NCBI GenBank assembly: GCA_016776705.1
Contig: JADHSW010000117.1
Coordinates: 1-9,168 of the forward strand
DNA: 9,168 nucleotides
From: Rhodospirillales bacterium
Lineage (GTDB): Bacteria; Pseudomonadota; Alphaproteobacteria; Rhodospirillales; JABHCV01
Direction of reading: 5' to 3'
A program made the translations under genes and the position numbers. Below the pieces are notes generated by a model, which had not been told where the DNA came from, did not search any database, and saw only the letters and a list, made by a program, of their open reading frames with translations. This document shows positions 1 to 6,232 of the stretch, in pieces; position 1 is the stretch's first letter; each line of letters starts with the position of its first letter.

Positions 1-1180
1 TCCATTCTATTGATTTTCTCCCCGCCAACCCCATGTGCTCACGGGTATCCGGAATTTCCGATGCGTGTGGGTCATAAAACCCAGTCTCTGCCCCCATCCC
101 TTCCAGCATCTCGATAATCGCGAAGGCAGGACTTTCGCGGACATCATCGACGTTCTTCTTATAGGCGATACCCAAAATCAAAATTTTCGCCCCGTCCAGG
201 TTTTTATCAAATCGCTCCTTCAACGCATCTTCCAGCACCTGAACCACGTGCCCCGGCATGGCCGTGTTGATCTCGCCGGCAAGTTCGATGAACCGGGTTT
301 TCTGGCCGAATTGTTCGGCCCGCCAGGTCAGGTAGAACGGGTCGATGGGGATGCAGTGGCCGCCCAGGCCCGGGCCGGGGTAAAACGGCATGTAGCCGAA
401 GGGTTTGCTCTTCGCGGCTTCGATTACTTCCCAGATATCGATGCCCATTTTGCCGTAGATCAACTTCAACTCATTGACCAGCGCGATATTGACCGAACGG
501 AAGATATTTTCAGTTAATTTCACCGCTTCTGCCGTGTCCAGCGATGATACGGGAATTGTTTGAACTACAACCCTGTCATAGAACGCCCGGGCAAGTTTCA
601 GGGCGTCCTCGCCATCGCCGCCCACCACCTTGGGGATAATTGACGTTTCGTGGGTCGGGTTGCCTGGGTCTTCGCGTTCGGGTGAATAGGCCAGGTAAAA
701 ATCCTGCCCGGATTTAAGGCCACTGGCTTCCAGTATGGGTTTCATGACCTCTGCTGTCGTCCCGGGATAAGTCGTCGATTCCAGCACCACCAGTTGTCCC
801 GAACGCAGATACTTTGCGATTTCGTCAGTGGTTGAGGTGACGTAACTTAAATCCGGCACATTTCCCGGCGCCAGCGGCGTCGGCACACAAATGATGACGG
901 CGTCCATCTCCTTAAGGCGGGAAAAATCGCTCGTCGCGTCCAGTTTGTCGGCATCCACGGCCGCCCTGATTTTTTCAGCAGGTATATGTTTCAGATAGGA
1001 TTCGCCCTTTTTGAGCGCCACGACCTTGGCATCATCAAGATCAAAACCGGTAATGGAAAACCCGCTTTTGACGCAAGCCAGCGCCAGGGGAAGCCCGACA
1101 TAACCCATGCCGATAATGCCAATGAGTGCATTCGCGCTCTCAAACCGACCCAGCAAATCCCTGTATTCAGGGGAATCCAT
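1..1180 (-). CDS. Nucleotide-sugar dehydrogenase (UDP-GlcNAc 6-dehydrogenase, WbpA type), C-terminus cut by window edge
   Basis: By family, this enzyme oxidises the C6 hydroxyl of a UDP-sugar to a carboxylate using two NAD+, supplying uronic acids for surface polysaccharides. The ATG at 1180 opens a frame of 393 visible residues that is still open at base 1; the family is about 430 long, so roughly 40 residues are missing. Seen: the Rossmann motif GMGYVGLP at residues 24-31, the SPEREDPGN block at 166-174, the catalytic KLTEN segment with Lys221 and Asn225, the nucleophile Cys276 in GLGGHCIPIDP, and the C-terminal domain segment GIAYKKNVDDVRESPA at 337-352. The SPEREDPGN signature is typical of WbpA/UDP-GlcNAc rather than UDP-glucose enzymes, but exact substrate is inferred. 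AAGGAG lies about ten bases before the ATG. The gene is divergent from the 432-residue protein at 1374. Confidence 0.93.
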   Translation of the reverse strand, partial: MDSPEYRDLLGRFESANALIGIIGMGYVGLPLALACVKSGFSITGFDLDDAKVVALKKGESYLKHIPAEKIRAAVDADKLDATSDFSRLKEMDAVIICVPTPLAPGNVPDLSYVTSTTDEIAKYLRSGQLVVLESTTYPGTTAEVMKPILEASGLKSGQDFYLAYSPEREDPGNPTHETSIIPKVVGGDGEDALKLARAFYDRVVVQTIPVSSLDTAEAVKLTENIFRSVNIALVNELKLIYGKMGIDIWEVIEAAKSKPFGYMPFYPGPGLGGHCIPIDPFYLTWRAEQFGQKTRFIELAGEINTAMPGHVVQVLEDALKERFDKNLDGAKILILGIAYKKNVDDVRESPAFAIIEMLEGMGAETGFYDPHASEIPDTREHMGLAGRKSIEW

Positions 1181-1205
1181 CAAAAAAAGGCTCCTTGAAT
1201 TTCGT

Positions 1206-1215
1206 CGTGATCACG
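1206..1215. promoter_or_regulatory. 10-bp perfect palindrome, possible operator
   Basis: CGTGATCACG is perfectly self-complementary and lies 25 bases upstream of the dehydrogenase start codon, just before its Shine-Dalgarno. It could be a protein-binding half-site pair for that gene. A 10-bp palindrome can arise by chance, so this is weak. Confidence 0.2.
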
Positions 1216-1245
1216 CCCCTTTGGGCGATGGCAGAAACCTATACA

Positions 1246-1279
1246 GTTTTTCCAGATATTCAACGCTTATTGGAAAAAC
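1246..1279. repeat. 9-bp inverted repeat in divergent intergenic region
   Basis: GTTTTTCCA at 1246-1254 is matched exactly by its reverse complement TGGAAAAAC at 1271-1279, with a 16-base spacer. It lies between two divergent genes, 66 bases before the start of the nucleotide-sugar dehydrogenase and 94 before the 432-residue protein. It could be a regulator binding site or an RNA hairpin in the dehydrogenase leader. The repeat is seen directly; function is inference. Confidence 0.4.
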
Positions 1280-1373
1280 AAAAATCGGAACCCGGCCCTC
1301 GACTCACCCCCATCATATTATGTTAAGAATAGGCACAGGGAATTCAGGAAACGTCACGTTGGTTCACTAAAAA

Positions 1374-2672
1374 ATGCCCCAGACAGACGAAAATACATTT
1401 TCATCGACACCGCCAGCTACCGGCGCCCCTCCCGGCCATGACTGGGAAGCCATCTTCGAATCACCTGAAACAGGCTTTATCCACCTGGTTAAACAGGCCA
1501 AAACCGTCGATGGCCTGCGTGAATGCACCCACCTGATCATCCGCAGCCTGTTCTCCCGTGATGACGATATGCCTATACGCGACGTCTATGAACACGCGCT
1601 GGACGGTATGCTTCCTAAAACCGGCATTGAAATTCAACATATGGACAAAGGCGTTAGCCAGATCGTTCAATTGTTGCGCGAAATCAAGGAATACCGCCAG
1701 ACAAAGTCCCAGGAACACGCAGATCAACTGCTTCAAAAACCTGCAGGCGAGACCGTGCAACCCGATCACGAACGTAGAGAAGACAGGGAATCTGAACCCC
1801 TTCCGGGCCTTGAATTCGCCGATCCACAACAGAATATCGCCAGTGATGATGAGGAACAGGTCATCGCGGAAATGTTTGCCGATCTGTTTTGCGCTCGCAT
1901 CAAGAAGCGCTTCGATGTCTTGACGGCGAATGTCGGGAAAAGCTGTAAAAAACCACCCTTTATCCTGTCGACGGATTTCGCCAGGCATTTCGAAACCCTG
2001 CTCCGTCAGCACTTTATTCCCTGTTTCCTTGAAAATTCCCGCGCCCTGGTTGCCCGTACGGCGCAACAACCCGAAAATCTTCGCCGCGAATATCTGGCCA
2101 ATCAGTTCAATGGACGTGTCAGTTCGCAAAACCTGTGGGACAGATGGCAAGACATTTGGGCACAGCTGATCCATCCCCAGGATCTGCCCGCTAAACCGGA
2201 ACCGGAAAAGAAAACCGGTTTGCTGGGTGGCCTGAAAAAGAAAAAGAAGAAAGTGCCTGCTTTCATGCGCGAATTGACCCTGGACGAATGGAAGGTCCGC
2301 ACCCGGAAAATCAAGCAAGGAAATAAAAAGACGGCAGAGCTTTGGGCCCTGATCGTCACTAAATCCGATGCTTATCAACTGCCGGAATTTGAGGATGAAA
2401 AACTGCTGATGGAGTTATTTGGCCGCAGCGCTTCCGGATTGCAAAATCACATCAACGCCCTGCGCCAGATCGCCCAGCAAGGCACCGACATTGGCCGTGG
2501 CCTAAGCGCATACGCCCAGGGAAAGGATATCGATTTGGCGGTACTAGCGACCTGCTATCAAAACCCCGATCTGTTCCTTGGCAAAAACATGGGGCTGACA
2601 CAAATGCTTCTGGGCAAGGACGATGCAGAAATCACCTCGTCGTTGCCACTGGTTAAACGCTACCTGCTATAA
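1374..2672 (+). CDS. Hypothetical protein, 432 aa, with lysine-rich linker
   Basis: I do not recognise this family. The stop codon TAA at 1368-1370 lies just upstream in frame, so the ATG at 1374 is the first possible start; the Shine-Dalgarno is poor (AGGAA about 20 bases upstream). No signal peptide or membrane segment is visible, so a cytoplasmic protein is likely. Layout: a Pro/Thr/Ser-rich tail (1-22); a mostly helical segment (23-120) with the acidic patch SRDDDMP at 61-67; a charged low-complexity linker (121-165); a second helical region rich in aromatic residues (166-268); a basic linker with six consecutive lysines at 288-293; and a C-terminal helical domain (297-432). The reading frame is long and its composition fits a real gene. 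A 305-residue open frame on the opposite strand is taken as its shadow. Divergence from the sugar dehydrogenase is the only contextual clue. Confidence 0.8.
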   Translation: MPQTDENTFSSTPPATGAPPGHDWEAIFESPETGFIHLVKQAKTVDGLRECTHLIIRSLFSRDDDMPIRDVYEHALDGMLPKTGIEIQHMDKGVSQIVQLLREIKEYRQTKSQEHADQLLQKPAGETVQPDHERREDRESEPLPGLEFADPQQNIASDDEEQVIAEMFADLFCARIKKRFDVLTANVGKSCKKPPFILSTDFARHFETLLRQHFIPCFLENSRALVARTAQQPENLRREYLANQFNGRVSSQNLWDRWQDIWAQLIHPQDLPAKPEPEKKTGLLGGLKKKKKKVPAFMRELTLDEWKVRTRKIKQGNKKTAELWALIVTKSDAYQLPEFEDEKLLMELFGRSASGLQNHINALRQIAQQGTDIGRGLSAYAQGKDIDLAVLATCYQNPDLFLGKNMGLTQMLLGKDDAEITSSLPLVKRYLL

Positions 2673-2725
2673 CCCTGTAAATCTTCCCACGTCACCCTGA
2701 TCAGCGTGGCGACTCCACTCACATT

Positions 2726-2890
2726 TTATGGTTCCAGAACCCCACTTGCGTGATTTTGCCGCCATTGCAGATTGATGCCGACAATAAGGGCATCATGCAG
2801 GTGGATATTGTGGCGCAGGCTGCAACTCACCAGAAGCGCCTGCGCCTCGGTGTTGGAGAGTTCGGTTTTACGATGTTCGAGTGGCACCAT
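2726..2890 (-). CDS. Hypothetical small protein, 54 aa
   Basis: The ATG at 2890 is preceded by the strong Shine-Dalgarno GGGAGGA, four bases from the start codon, which is the main reason for calling it. The product begins MVPLEHRKTELSN and is a small soluble-looking protein with a probable helix (AQALLVSCSLRHN) and a short hydrophobic segment (ALIVGINL); it has no signal peptide. The frame remains open upstream to a TTG at 3019, which would give 97 residues, but that start has no better ribosome site. A 99-residue plus-strand frame (2750-3049) covers the same DNA; I reject it because it runs into the response regulator and shows no Shine-Dalgarno. The gene is divergent from the receiver protein at 3031. 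Function unknown. Confidence 0.5.
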   Translation of the reverse strand: MVPLEHRKTELSNTEAQALLVSCSLRHNIHLHDALIVGINLQWRQNHASGVLEP

Positions 2891-2998
2891 GTGTCCTCCC
2901 GCCTGGCGACGGGAAACCTTGTCAACCGGGCAGAATATCATGCTGATTTTCAGGAATCGGAAATGTCCCAGATCAATGATTTCATGCCTTTCAAGGGA

Positions 2999-3004
2999 TA
3001 CAAT
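2999..3004 (+). promoter_or_regulatory. Possible -10 element for the receiver-domain gene
   Basis: TACAAT, one mismatch from the sigma-70 -10 consensus, lies 27 bases before the ATG at 3031. No good -35 hexamer stands at the right distance (the nearest is TGATTT), so the assignment is tentative. Confidence 0.25.
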
Positions 3005-3030
3005 AAAACCCGCTCGCAAGGGATGTGCCC

Positions 3031-3564
3031 ATGGAAAAGTATGACCTGAGCAAACTTGACGTATTGATCGTCGATCAGAACCAGCACATGCTGAGCATTC
3101 TGCGAACGGCTCTGCACGAACTTGGAATCGTCAATTTGCGCGACACCCACGACCCGGAACAGGCCTTCCAGTTGTTCAGGGATCAACCGCCGGATCTTGT
3201 TTTCTCGGACTGGGTGCCGGGTCGTGACGAACTAAAATTCCTTAACAAGGTCCGCGACCCCAAACAAAGCCCAAATCCGTTTGTCCCTATTATCATCGTG
3301 ACTGCCTATTCGGAAAAACCGAACGTACTCGCGGCCAGGGATTTGGGCATGACCGAATTCCTTGCCGCCCCCGTTTCCGTAAAGGCAATTTACAATCATA
3401 TCTGTTCGGTCATCAGGGACGACCGCCCGTTTATCAAGGATACCAGGTTCTTTGGTCCGGATCGCCGACGCCAGAAAGGAAAAACCTTTGAGGGCGATAA
3501 TCGTCGCAGCCCAGTGGAACCGATAATCGAAGGGGAAAACAAGACAGAAGAAAAGCCATCCTAA
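3031..3564 (+). CDS. Stand-alone response regulator receiver protein, degenerate CheY-like
   Basis: A single receiver domain (about residues 8-130) is followed by a basic/acidic tail without a DNA-binding or enzymatic output domain; 177 residues in all. Seen: strand 1 VLIVDQN with Asp15 but Gln16 where a second acidic residue usually sits; phospho-acceptor Asp60 in LVFSDWVP; the switch Thr91 in IIIVTAY; and FLAAP at 110-114, where Ala113 replaces the conserved lysine. The tail carries FFGPDRRR (140-147), a motif I associate with alphaproteobacterial receiver proteins. The ATG at 3031 is chosen because AAGGGA lies seven bases upstream; a GTG at 3025 would add two residues but sits against that site. 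Loss of the lysine and of one acidic residue suggests altered phosphorylation signalling or partner binding. It could act as a phosphate sink or adaptor; the partner kinase is not in the window. Confidence 0.87.
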   Translation: MEKYDLSKLDVLIVDQNQHMLSILRTALHELGIVNLRDTHDPEQAFQLFRDQPPDLVFSDWVPGRDELKFLNKVRDPKQSPNPFVPIIIVTAYSEKPNVLAARDLGMTEFLAAPVSVKAIYNHICSVIRDDRPFIKDTRFFGPDRRRQKGKTFEGDNRRSPVEPIIEGENKTEEKPS

Positions 3565-3632
3565 GCCACGCGCATCCATTCAAAACTGCGCAGGGGAACG
3601 CTCCTGCCAAAAGCCGCTTTATTTCAAACAGA

Positions 3633-3851
3633 TCAGCCTTCCAGCTTGATGGAGCCGAAAACCTTCTCGTGCAGGGCGAAGGCGCTCTCCATCTCTTTGG
3701 ACCACTCACGTTTATCACTCCCGGCGCCGTCGATCTTTGAAAGATCGACTTCCAATGCTTCCAGAAGCAGGTTTGCGATAACCTTGTGATTTTCCTCGCA
3801 GGCGGTCTGGTGGGCGGCAATGATTTTATCGCTCAGACGTCTTGCTAACAT
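3633..3851 (-). CDS. Conserved-looking small protein, 72 aa, helical
   Basis: The ATG at 3851 follows AGAGGTG with a spacing of about five bases. The product begins MLARRLSDKIIAAHQTACEE, is rich in charged and aliphatic residues, and is probably two or three amphipathic helices. It has no signal peptide, membrane span or recognised motif. It resembles small alphaproteobacterial hypothetical proteins from memory only. It is last of four minus-strand genes but has its own strong extended -10 promoter at 3904-3912, so it may be transcribed alone. It converges on the receiver gene, with 68 bases between the stops and no clear terminator. Function unknown. Confidence 0.75.
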   Translation of the reverse strand: MLARRLSDKIIAAHQTACEENHKVIANLLLEALEVDLSKIDGAGSDKREWSKEMESAFALHEKVFGSIKLEG

Positions 3852-3877
3852 GATCCACCTCTTGGGTGAAATCGTCA

Positions 3878-3889
3878 GGGGTCATCCCC
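3878..3889 (-). promoter_or_regulatory. Small GGGG/CCCC hairpin in the 72-aa gene leader
   Basis: A four-base stem GGGG (3878-3881) pairs with CCCC (3886-3889) around a four-base loop, inside the predicted roughly 45-base leader of the 72-residue gene. It leaves the Shine-Dalgarno free. Any regulatory role is speculative. Confidence 0.2.
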
Positions 3890-3903
3890 GAACTCAATGC
3901 CGT

Positions 3904-3912
3904 ATTATAGCA
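3904..3912 (-). promoter_or_regulatory. Extended -10 promoter for the 72-aa gene
   Basis: On the minus strand the sequence reads TGCTATAAT, a perfect TATAAT with the TGn extension. It stands in the 94-base gap between the YHS gene and the 72-residue gene. No convincing -35 is present, which is normal for extended -10 promoters. Transcription would begin near 3897 and give a leader of about 45 bases. Confidence 0.55.
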
Positions 3913-3945
3913 TAATTCAGCCCAGAATAATTGATTTAAGGTATT

Positions 3946-4404
3946 TTAGCTGGCGAGGAAATTCAGCCAGTGGCTGTCGGCCTCGCGAATGCGCTGGCGG
4001 GTTTCGCTGGACCATCGCACCCGTCCGGCGTCATGGCCAAACAGATACAACTTACCGTCAATCATTTTCCAGACGTTGGGGTCAATATCGCTCAGATTTC
4101 CCAGGCTCATCTGGTTTGAGCAGTGGCCGCCATACTGGGGCGCAAAGGCTTCCGGCGAGGTTGCGAAGCGTTCCCGGTTGGCCTCGCTAGAAAACAGCCA
4201 CCTGGCCCCCTTCCAGTCAAGCGTATGGGCCTTGTCACCCTTAATCGCCCTGCCATCCGTGAAATAGCTGACAGCATCATACCCGCCAAGGGCAACGCCA
4301 CCAAGGAAGCTTTTGTTGATTTCATCAAACGCCCATGCCGGACGCGCAAGCGTGCCCAACAGGGAGATAAGAAACGCTATCAGGAAAAGGCGGGATCGAT
4401 ACAT
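3946..4404 (-). CDS. Exported YHS-domain protein
   Basis: The 152-residue protein starts with a clear signal peptide: MYRSR, then a hydrophobic core, ending in PAWA with likely cleavage after Ala25, so the mature protein is periplasmic. The remainder is a YHS-type domain. GYDAVSYF (41-48), a central WLFSSEANRERFATSPEAFAPQ region (69-90), YGGHC (91-95), and the closing DGKLYLFG segment (116-123) all match the family called 'YHS domain-containing (seleno)protein'. In that family the cysteine position (here Cys95) is sometimes selenocysteine and is presumed to be a metal or redox site. Here it is an ordinary cysteine, followed by SNQ instead of the more usual AY. An in-frame TAG lies nine bases upstream, so the ATG at 4404 is the first start, although its Shine-Dalgarno is weak. 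It lies 59 bases after the GST-like gene and may be co-transcribed. Confidence 0.85.
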   Translation of the reverse strand: MYRSRLFLIAFLISLLGTLARPAWAFDEINKSFLGGVALGGYDAVSYFTDGRAIKGDKAHTLDWKGARWLFSSEANRERFATSPEAFAPQYGGHCSNQMSLGNLSDIDPNVWKMIDGKLYLFGHDAGRVRWSSETRQRIREADSHWLNFLAS

Positions 4405-4463
4405 TGCGGCACGCTATCACACTGAGCCTGAACCAGCTCATCACAATTAGATGAACAACGGCC

Positions 4464-5387
4464 TTACCCCTGTTGAATGCGGTATCCCAAACGGGGGAAA
4501 TGGACGCAAACGAGACCGACCTTGTGATCTTTCCTCAAAATGGCGATGTGGTCGGCAGAAAGGCTGTGCAGGGTTCCCGCAACCTGGGGGCCGCCTGTGA
4601 CAGGCTGGATTGTGATCCTGTCGCCCATAGTCAGGCCCAGTGGGTCTACCGGGTCGGCCTGTTCCTTCGTTTGCGGTTCGGCGTTTTTAGCGATGTCGAG
4701 AGCTTCAAGATCGCTCATCTGCTGCGGATAGCCGTGGCCGATGTCTTTTACACGCTTCTCCCAGGCGACAAGATATTCAAATTGCTGCAGAAATTGATCG
4801 CCCTCAGCCATACGATCCCGCAGGAACCAGACCAGATAATAAACCAGCGCATCGGGCAAACCGGGCTTGCGTCCATGGATGAAATTACTGGATTTCAGAC
4901 TTTCGTTCACCCAGCCAAACTGGGTGCGAATATTGGCGAGGCATTCGCTGTATTTGGCCTTGATGCCCTCCAGCGAGAAATCAGGGCCAAAATATAAAGG
5001 CCCGCGATCCGCCAGGAATTCCGGTGGCATATCAGGGCTCATTTCCACCAGCGCCACGTTGACCACATCCTGAAACAGCGGTCCGTCCGTCCACTGCCCG
5101 GCTCCCCAGGACAAACCCTCGCCACCCCCCGGAAACAGGGTCGGTTCCGGGAATCGTCGCTCAATCTCGCGAATGATGCATTTGGTATCGCAATAAATAT
5201 CTGCGCCGATCTGCATTACCGGGGTCAGCCGATAGCCACCGGTAAGGGGCATCAAATTCGGCTTTGGCGGGATTCGTGGAATGAGCACGGATTTCCAGCT
5301 CAGGCCCTTCAGGCCACACACAACGCGGACTTTTTCACTGACAGGGGATTGCGGGTAATGATGCAGAATAACCGGGTCGCTGCTCAT
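4464..5387 (-). CDS. Glutathione S-transferase family protein with C-terminal extension
   Basis: The 307-residue protein has an N-terminal thioredoxin-fold GST domain (about 5-82): HHYPQSPVSEKVRVV at 9-23, the cis-proline segment LTPVMQ at 54-59, and DTKCI at 67-71 where the glutathione-binding E/D-S motif normally sits. An all-helical C-terminal GST domain follows (about 95-225), ending near GHGYPQQM. Beyond it, residues 245-307 form an extension with alternating hydrophobic beta-like strands (GDRITIQPVTGG, HIAILRKD, VGLVCVHFPRLGYRI), not part of a standard 200-230-residue GST. No CxxC is present, so activity, if any, probably relies on Ser14 or Ser17; substrate unknown. The ATG at 5387 follows AGGGG with about eight bases between. 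It is 58 bases downstream of the 150-residue protein gene, so an operon is likely. Confidence 0.88.
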   Translation of the reverse strand: MSSDPVILHHYPQSPVSEKVRVVCGLKGLSWKSVLIPRIPPKPNLMPLTGGYRLTPVMQIGADIYCDTKCIIREIERRFPEPTLFPGGGEGLSWGAGQWTDGPLFQDVVNVALVEMSPDMPPEFLADRGPLYFGPDFSLEGIKAKYSECLANIRTQFGWVNESLKSSNFIHGRKPGLPDALVYYLVWFLRDRMAEGDQFLQQFEYLVAWEKRVKDIGHGYPQQMSDLEALDIAKNAEPQTKEQADPVDPLGLTMGDRITIQPVTGGPQVAGTLHSLSADHIAILRKDHKVGLVCVHFPRLGYRIQQG

Positions 5388-5445
5388 TCAGGTTTCCCCT
5401 GGTTTCAAAAGTTTTCTACTGAGGTGGTGTCGCTCACGCAATACT

Positions 5446-5898
5446 TTACGCCCAATCAACAAAAAGACCAACGTCGCCCATGAACCCTTTCGGGAAGTCC
5501 ATAATTTTAGCCGTCATGTGGTAGCCTTTTGGTTGACCATATTGTTTCCAGATTAAATGGAAGCTCCTCGCCTTACCCTGCAGGGTTTCCGGCCAGTTTT
5601 TTTCAGAATTATTTATGGCCCTGCCGCCGTCCGTGCAAAAAGCCGCCTGAAAGCGCATGACTTCAATTTCATAATCTCCCTTCTTTGCGGCCTCCAGGAT
5701 TTTCAACTCAAGGGTTTCGAATTCCTGTTCAAGGAAATCCGAGTGAATGAATGCGTGCATCCGTTTGTCAAACAGGACTCGCGCCGCCAGGGACTCTTCA
5801 TCCTTTTTCTTCTCGTATTTTATTATGGAAATACTCGCATACCGACGCAATTGTTCGGCCAGAACGATACGGCTGATTGCAGGCCAGTTTGTCGTCAT
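5446..5898 (-). CDS. Conserved-looking hypothetical protein, about 150 aa
   Basis: No known domain is recognised, but the C-terminal two-thirds reads as a compact cytoplasmic protein. A charged KYEKKKDEES stretch (27-36) is followed by FDKRMHAFIHSDF, a helix (LEQEFETLELKILEAAKKGDYEIEV), a central CTDGGRAINNSE segment, and the ending PKGFMGDVGLFVDWA. I recall similar alphaproteobacterial hypothetical proteins ending in a GDVGLF-type motif; this is memory, not a search. The start is uncertain. The ATG at 5898 (150 aa) has only a distant AGGTTGGA. A GTG at 5955 (169 aa) has GAAGG at good spacing. A TTG at 6000 (184 aa) would sit at the expected transcription start of the promoter at 6007-6037. 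It heads a probable minus-strand operon with the GST-like gene. Confidence 0.75.
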   Translation of the reverse strand: MTTNWPAISRIVLAEQLRRYASISIIKYEKKKDEESLAARVLFDKRMHAFIHSDFLEQEFETLELKILEAAKKGDYEIEVMRFQAAFCTDGGRAINNSEKNWPETLQGKARSFHLIWKQYGQPKGYHMTAKIMDFPKGFMGDVGLFVDWA

Positions 5899-5933
5899 TG
5901 GGAGAGTCCAACCTGTAGCCACGACGGGGGTAA

Positions 5934-6095
5934 CCAGAACCTGGAATCTTCTCACCAGGCAGACCTTCAAACAATGATCTGGATCAATGCCAAATCCCAA
6001 AAAATGAGTATACTGGTTTCATAGTCGACAGGGTCAAGGAGATTAAAAAGCTGAAACCACCCAACCCTGAAAGAGATATATCGAGAGACGCATAA
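5934..6095 (+). pseudogene. Start-less coding-like open frame, possible gene remnant
   Basis: A plus-strand frame runs open from 5934 (after a TAA at 5931-5933) to a TAA at 6093-6095, 53 codons, with no ATG, GTG or TTG in frame. Its translation looks protein-like, for example QCQIPKNEYTGFIVDRVKEI followed by KKLKPPNPERDISRDA. It uses codons rare in the neighbouring genes (ATA twice, AGA three times, AGG). It stops three bases before a hairpin cluster that ends in an intrinsic terminator, as the 3' end of a gene would. It may be the surviving C-terminus of a gene whose 5' part was replaced by the minus-strand gene. The family is unrecognised. A chance open frame is the alternative. Confidence 0.3.
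6007..6037 (-). promoter_or_regulatory. Possible sigma-70 promoter for the 150-aa protein / GST operon
   Basis: On the minus strand TTGACC (6037-6032) and TATACT (6012-6007) each differ from consensus by one base. The spacer is 19 bases, two longer than ideal. Transcription would start near 5999, leaving a leader of about 45 bases to the GTG at 5955 or 100 to the ATG at 5898. It overlaps the plus-strand coding-like fragment. Confidence 0.35.
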
Positions 6096-6097
6096 AA

Positions 6098-6130
6098 GCC
6101 CGGTCATCATCGGGCGGCGCGAGAAGCGCC
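6098..6130 (+). other. Two tandem GC-rich hairpins before the terminator
   Basis: GCCCG (6098-6102) pairs with CGGGC (6111-6115) around an eight-base loop. Directly after, GGCGC (6116-6120) pairs with GCGCC (6126-6130) around GAGAA. Neither is followed by a T-run. With the terminator at 6139-6168 they make a three-hairpin cluster, which could be the 3' end of a transcript or a small RNA. Structure is seen; role is inferred. Confidence 0.4.
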
Positions 6131-6138
6131 CTTATAAG

Positions 6139-6168
6139 AAGCCCCGCCGATTGTTGCGGGGCTTTCTT
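6139..6168 (+). terminator. Intrinsic terminator, probably bidirectional
   Basis: AAGCCCCGC (6139-6147) pairs over nine bases with GCGGGGCTT (6156-6164) around an eight-base loop, followed by TCTTGTT. On the opposite strand the same stem is followed by CTTATAA, so it may also stop leftward transcripts coming from the tRNA-Leu side. It separates the region left of it from the promoter of the 79-residue gene. Confidence 0.75.
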
Positions 6169-6232
6169 GTTGTCCGCCCTTTGGAAAAATCACGCCCCTG
6201 AGTAACCTTACATTGTCTCACCGTATTGTTAC

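Noticed and set aside
2237..2255. A-rich run of lysine codons as a phase-variation tract
   Set aside because: The run is interrupted by G (AAG codons) and no homopolymer exceeds five bases, so slippage is unlikely.
1461..2378. 305-residue minus-strand open frame
   Set aside because: It lies wholly inside the 432-residue gene in antisense, has no Shine-Dalgarno, and its composition looks like a shadow frame.
2687..2709. CCACG/CGTGG inverted repeat between convergent gene ends as a terminator
   Set aside because: Only five pairs with a 13-base loop and no T-run on either strand.
5557..6024. 155-residue plus-strand open frame
   Set aside because: It is antisense to the 150-residue protein gene and has no ribosome site; the minus-strand reading is more protein-like.
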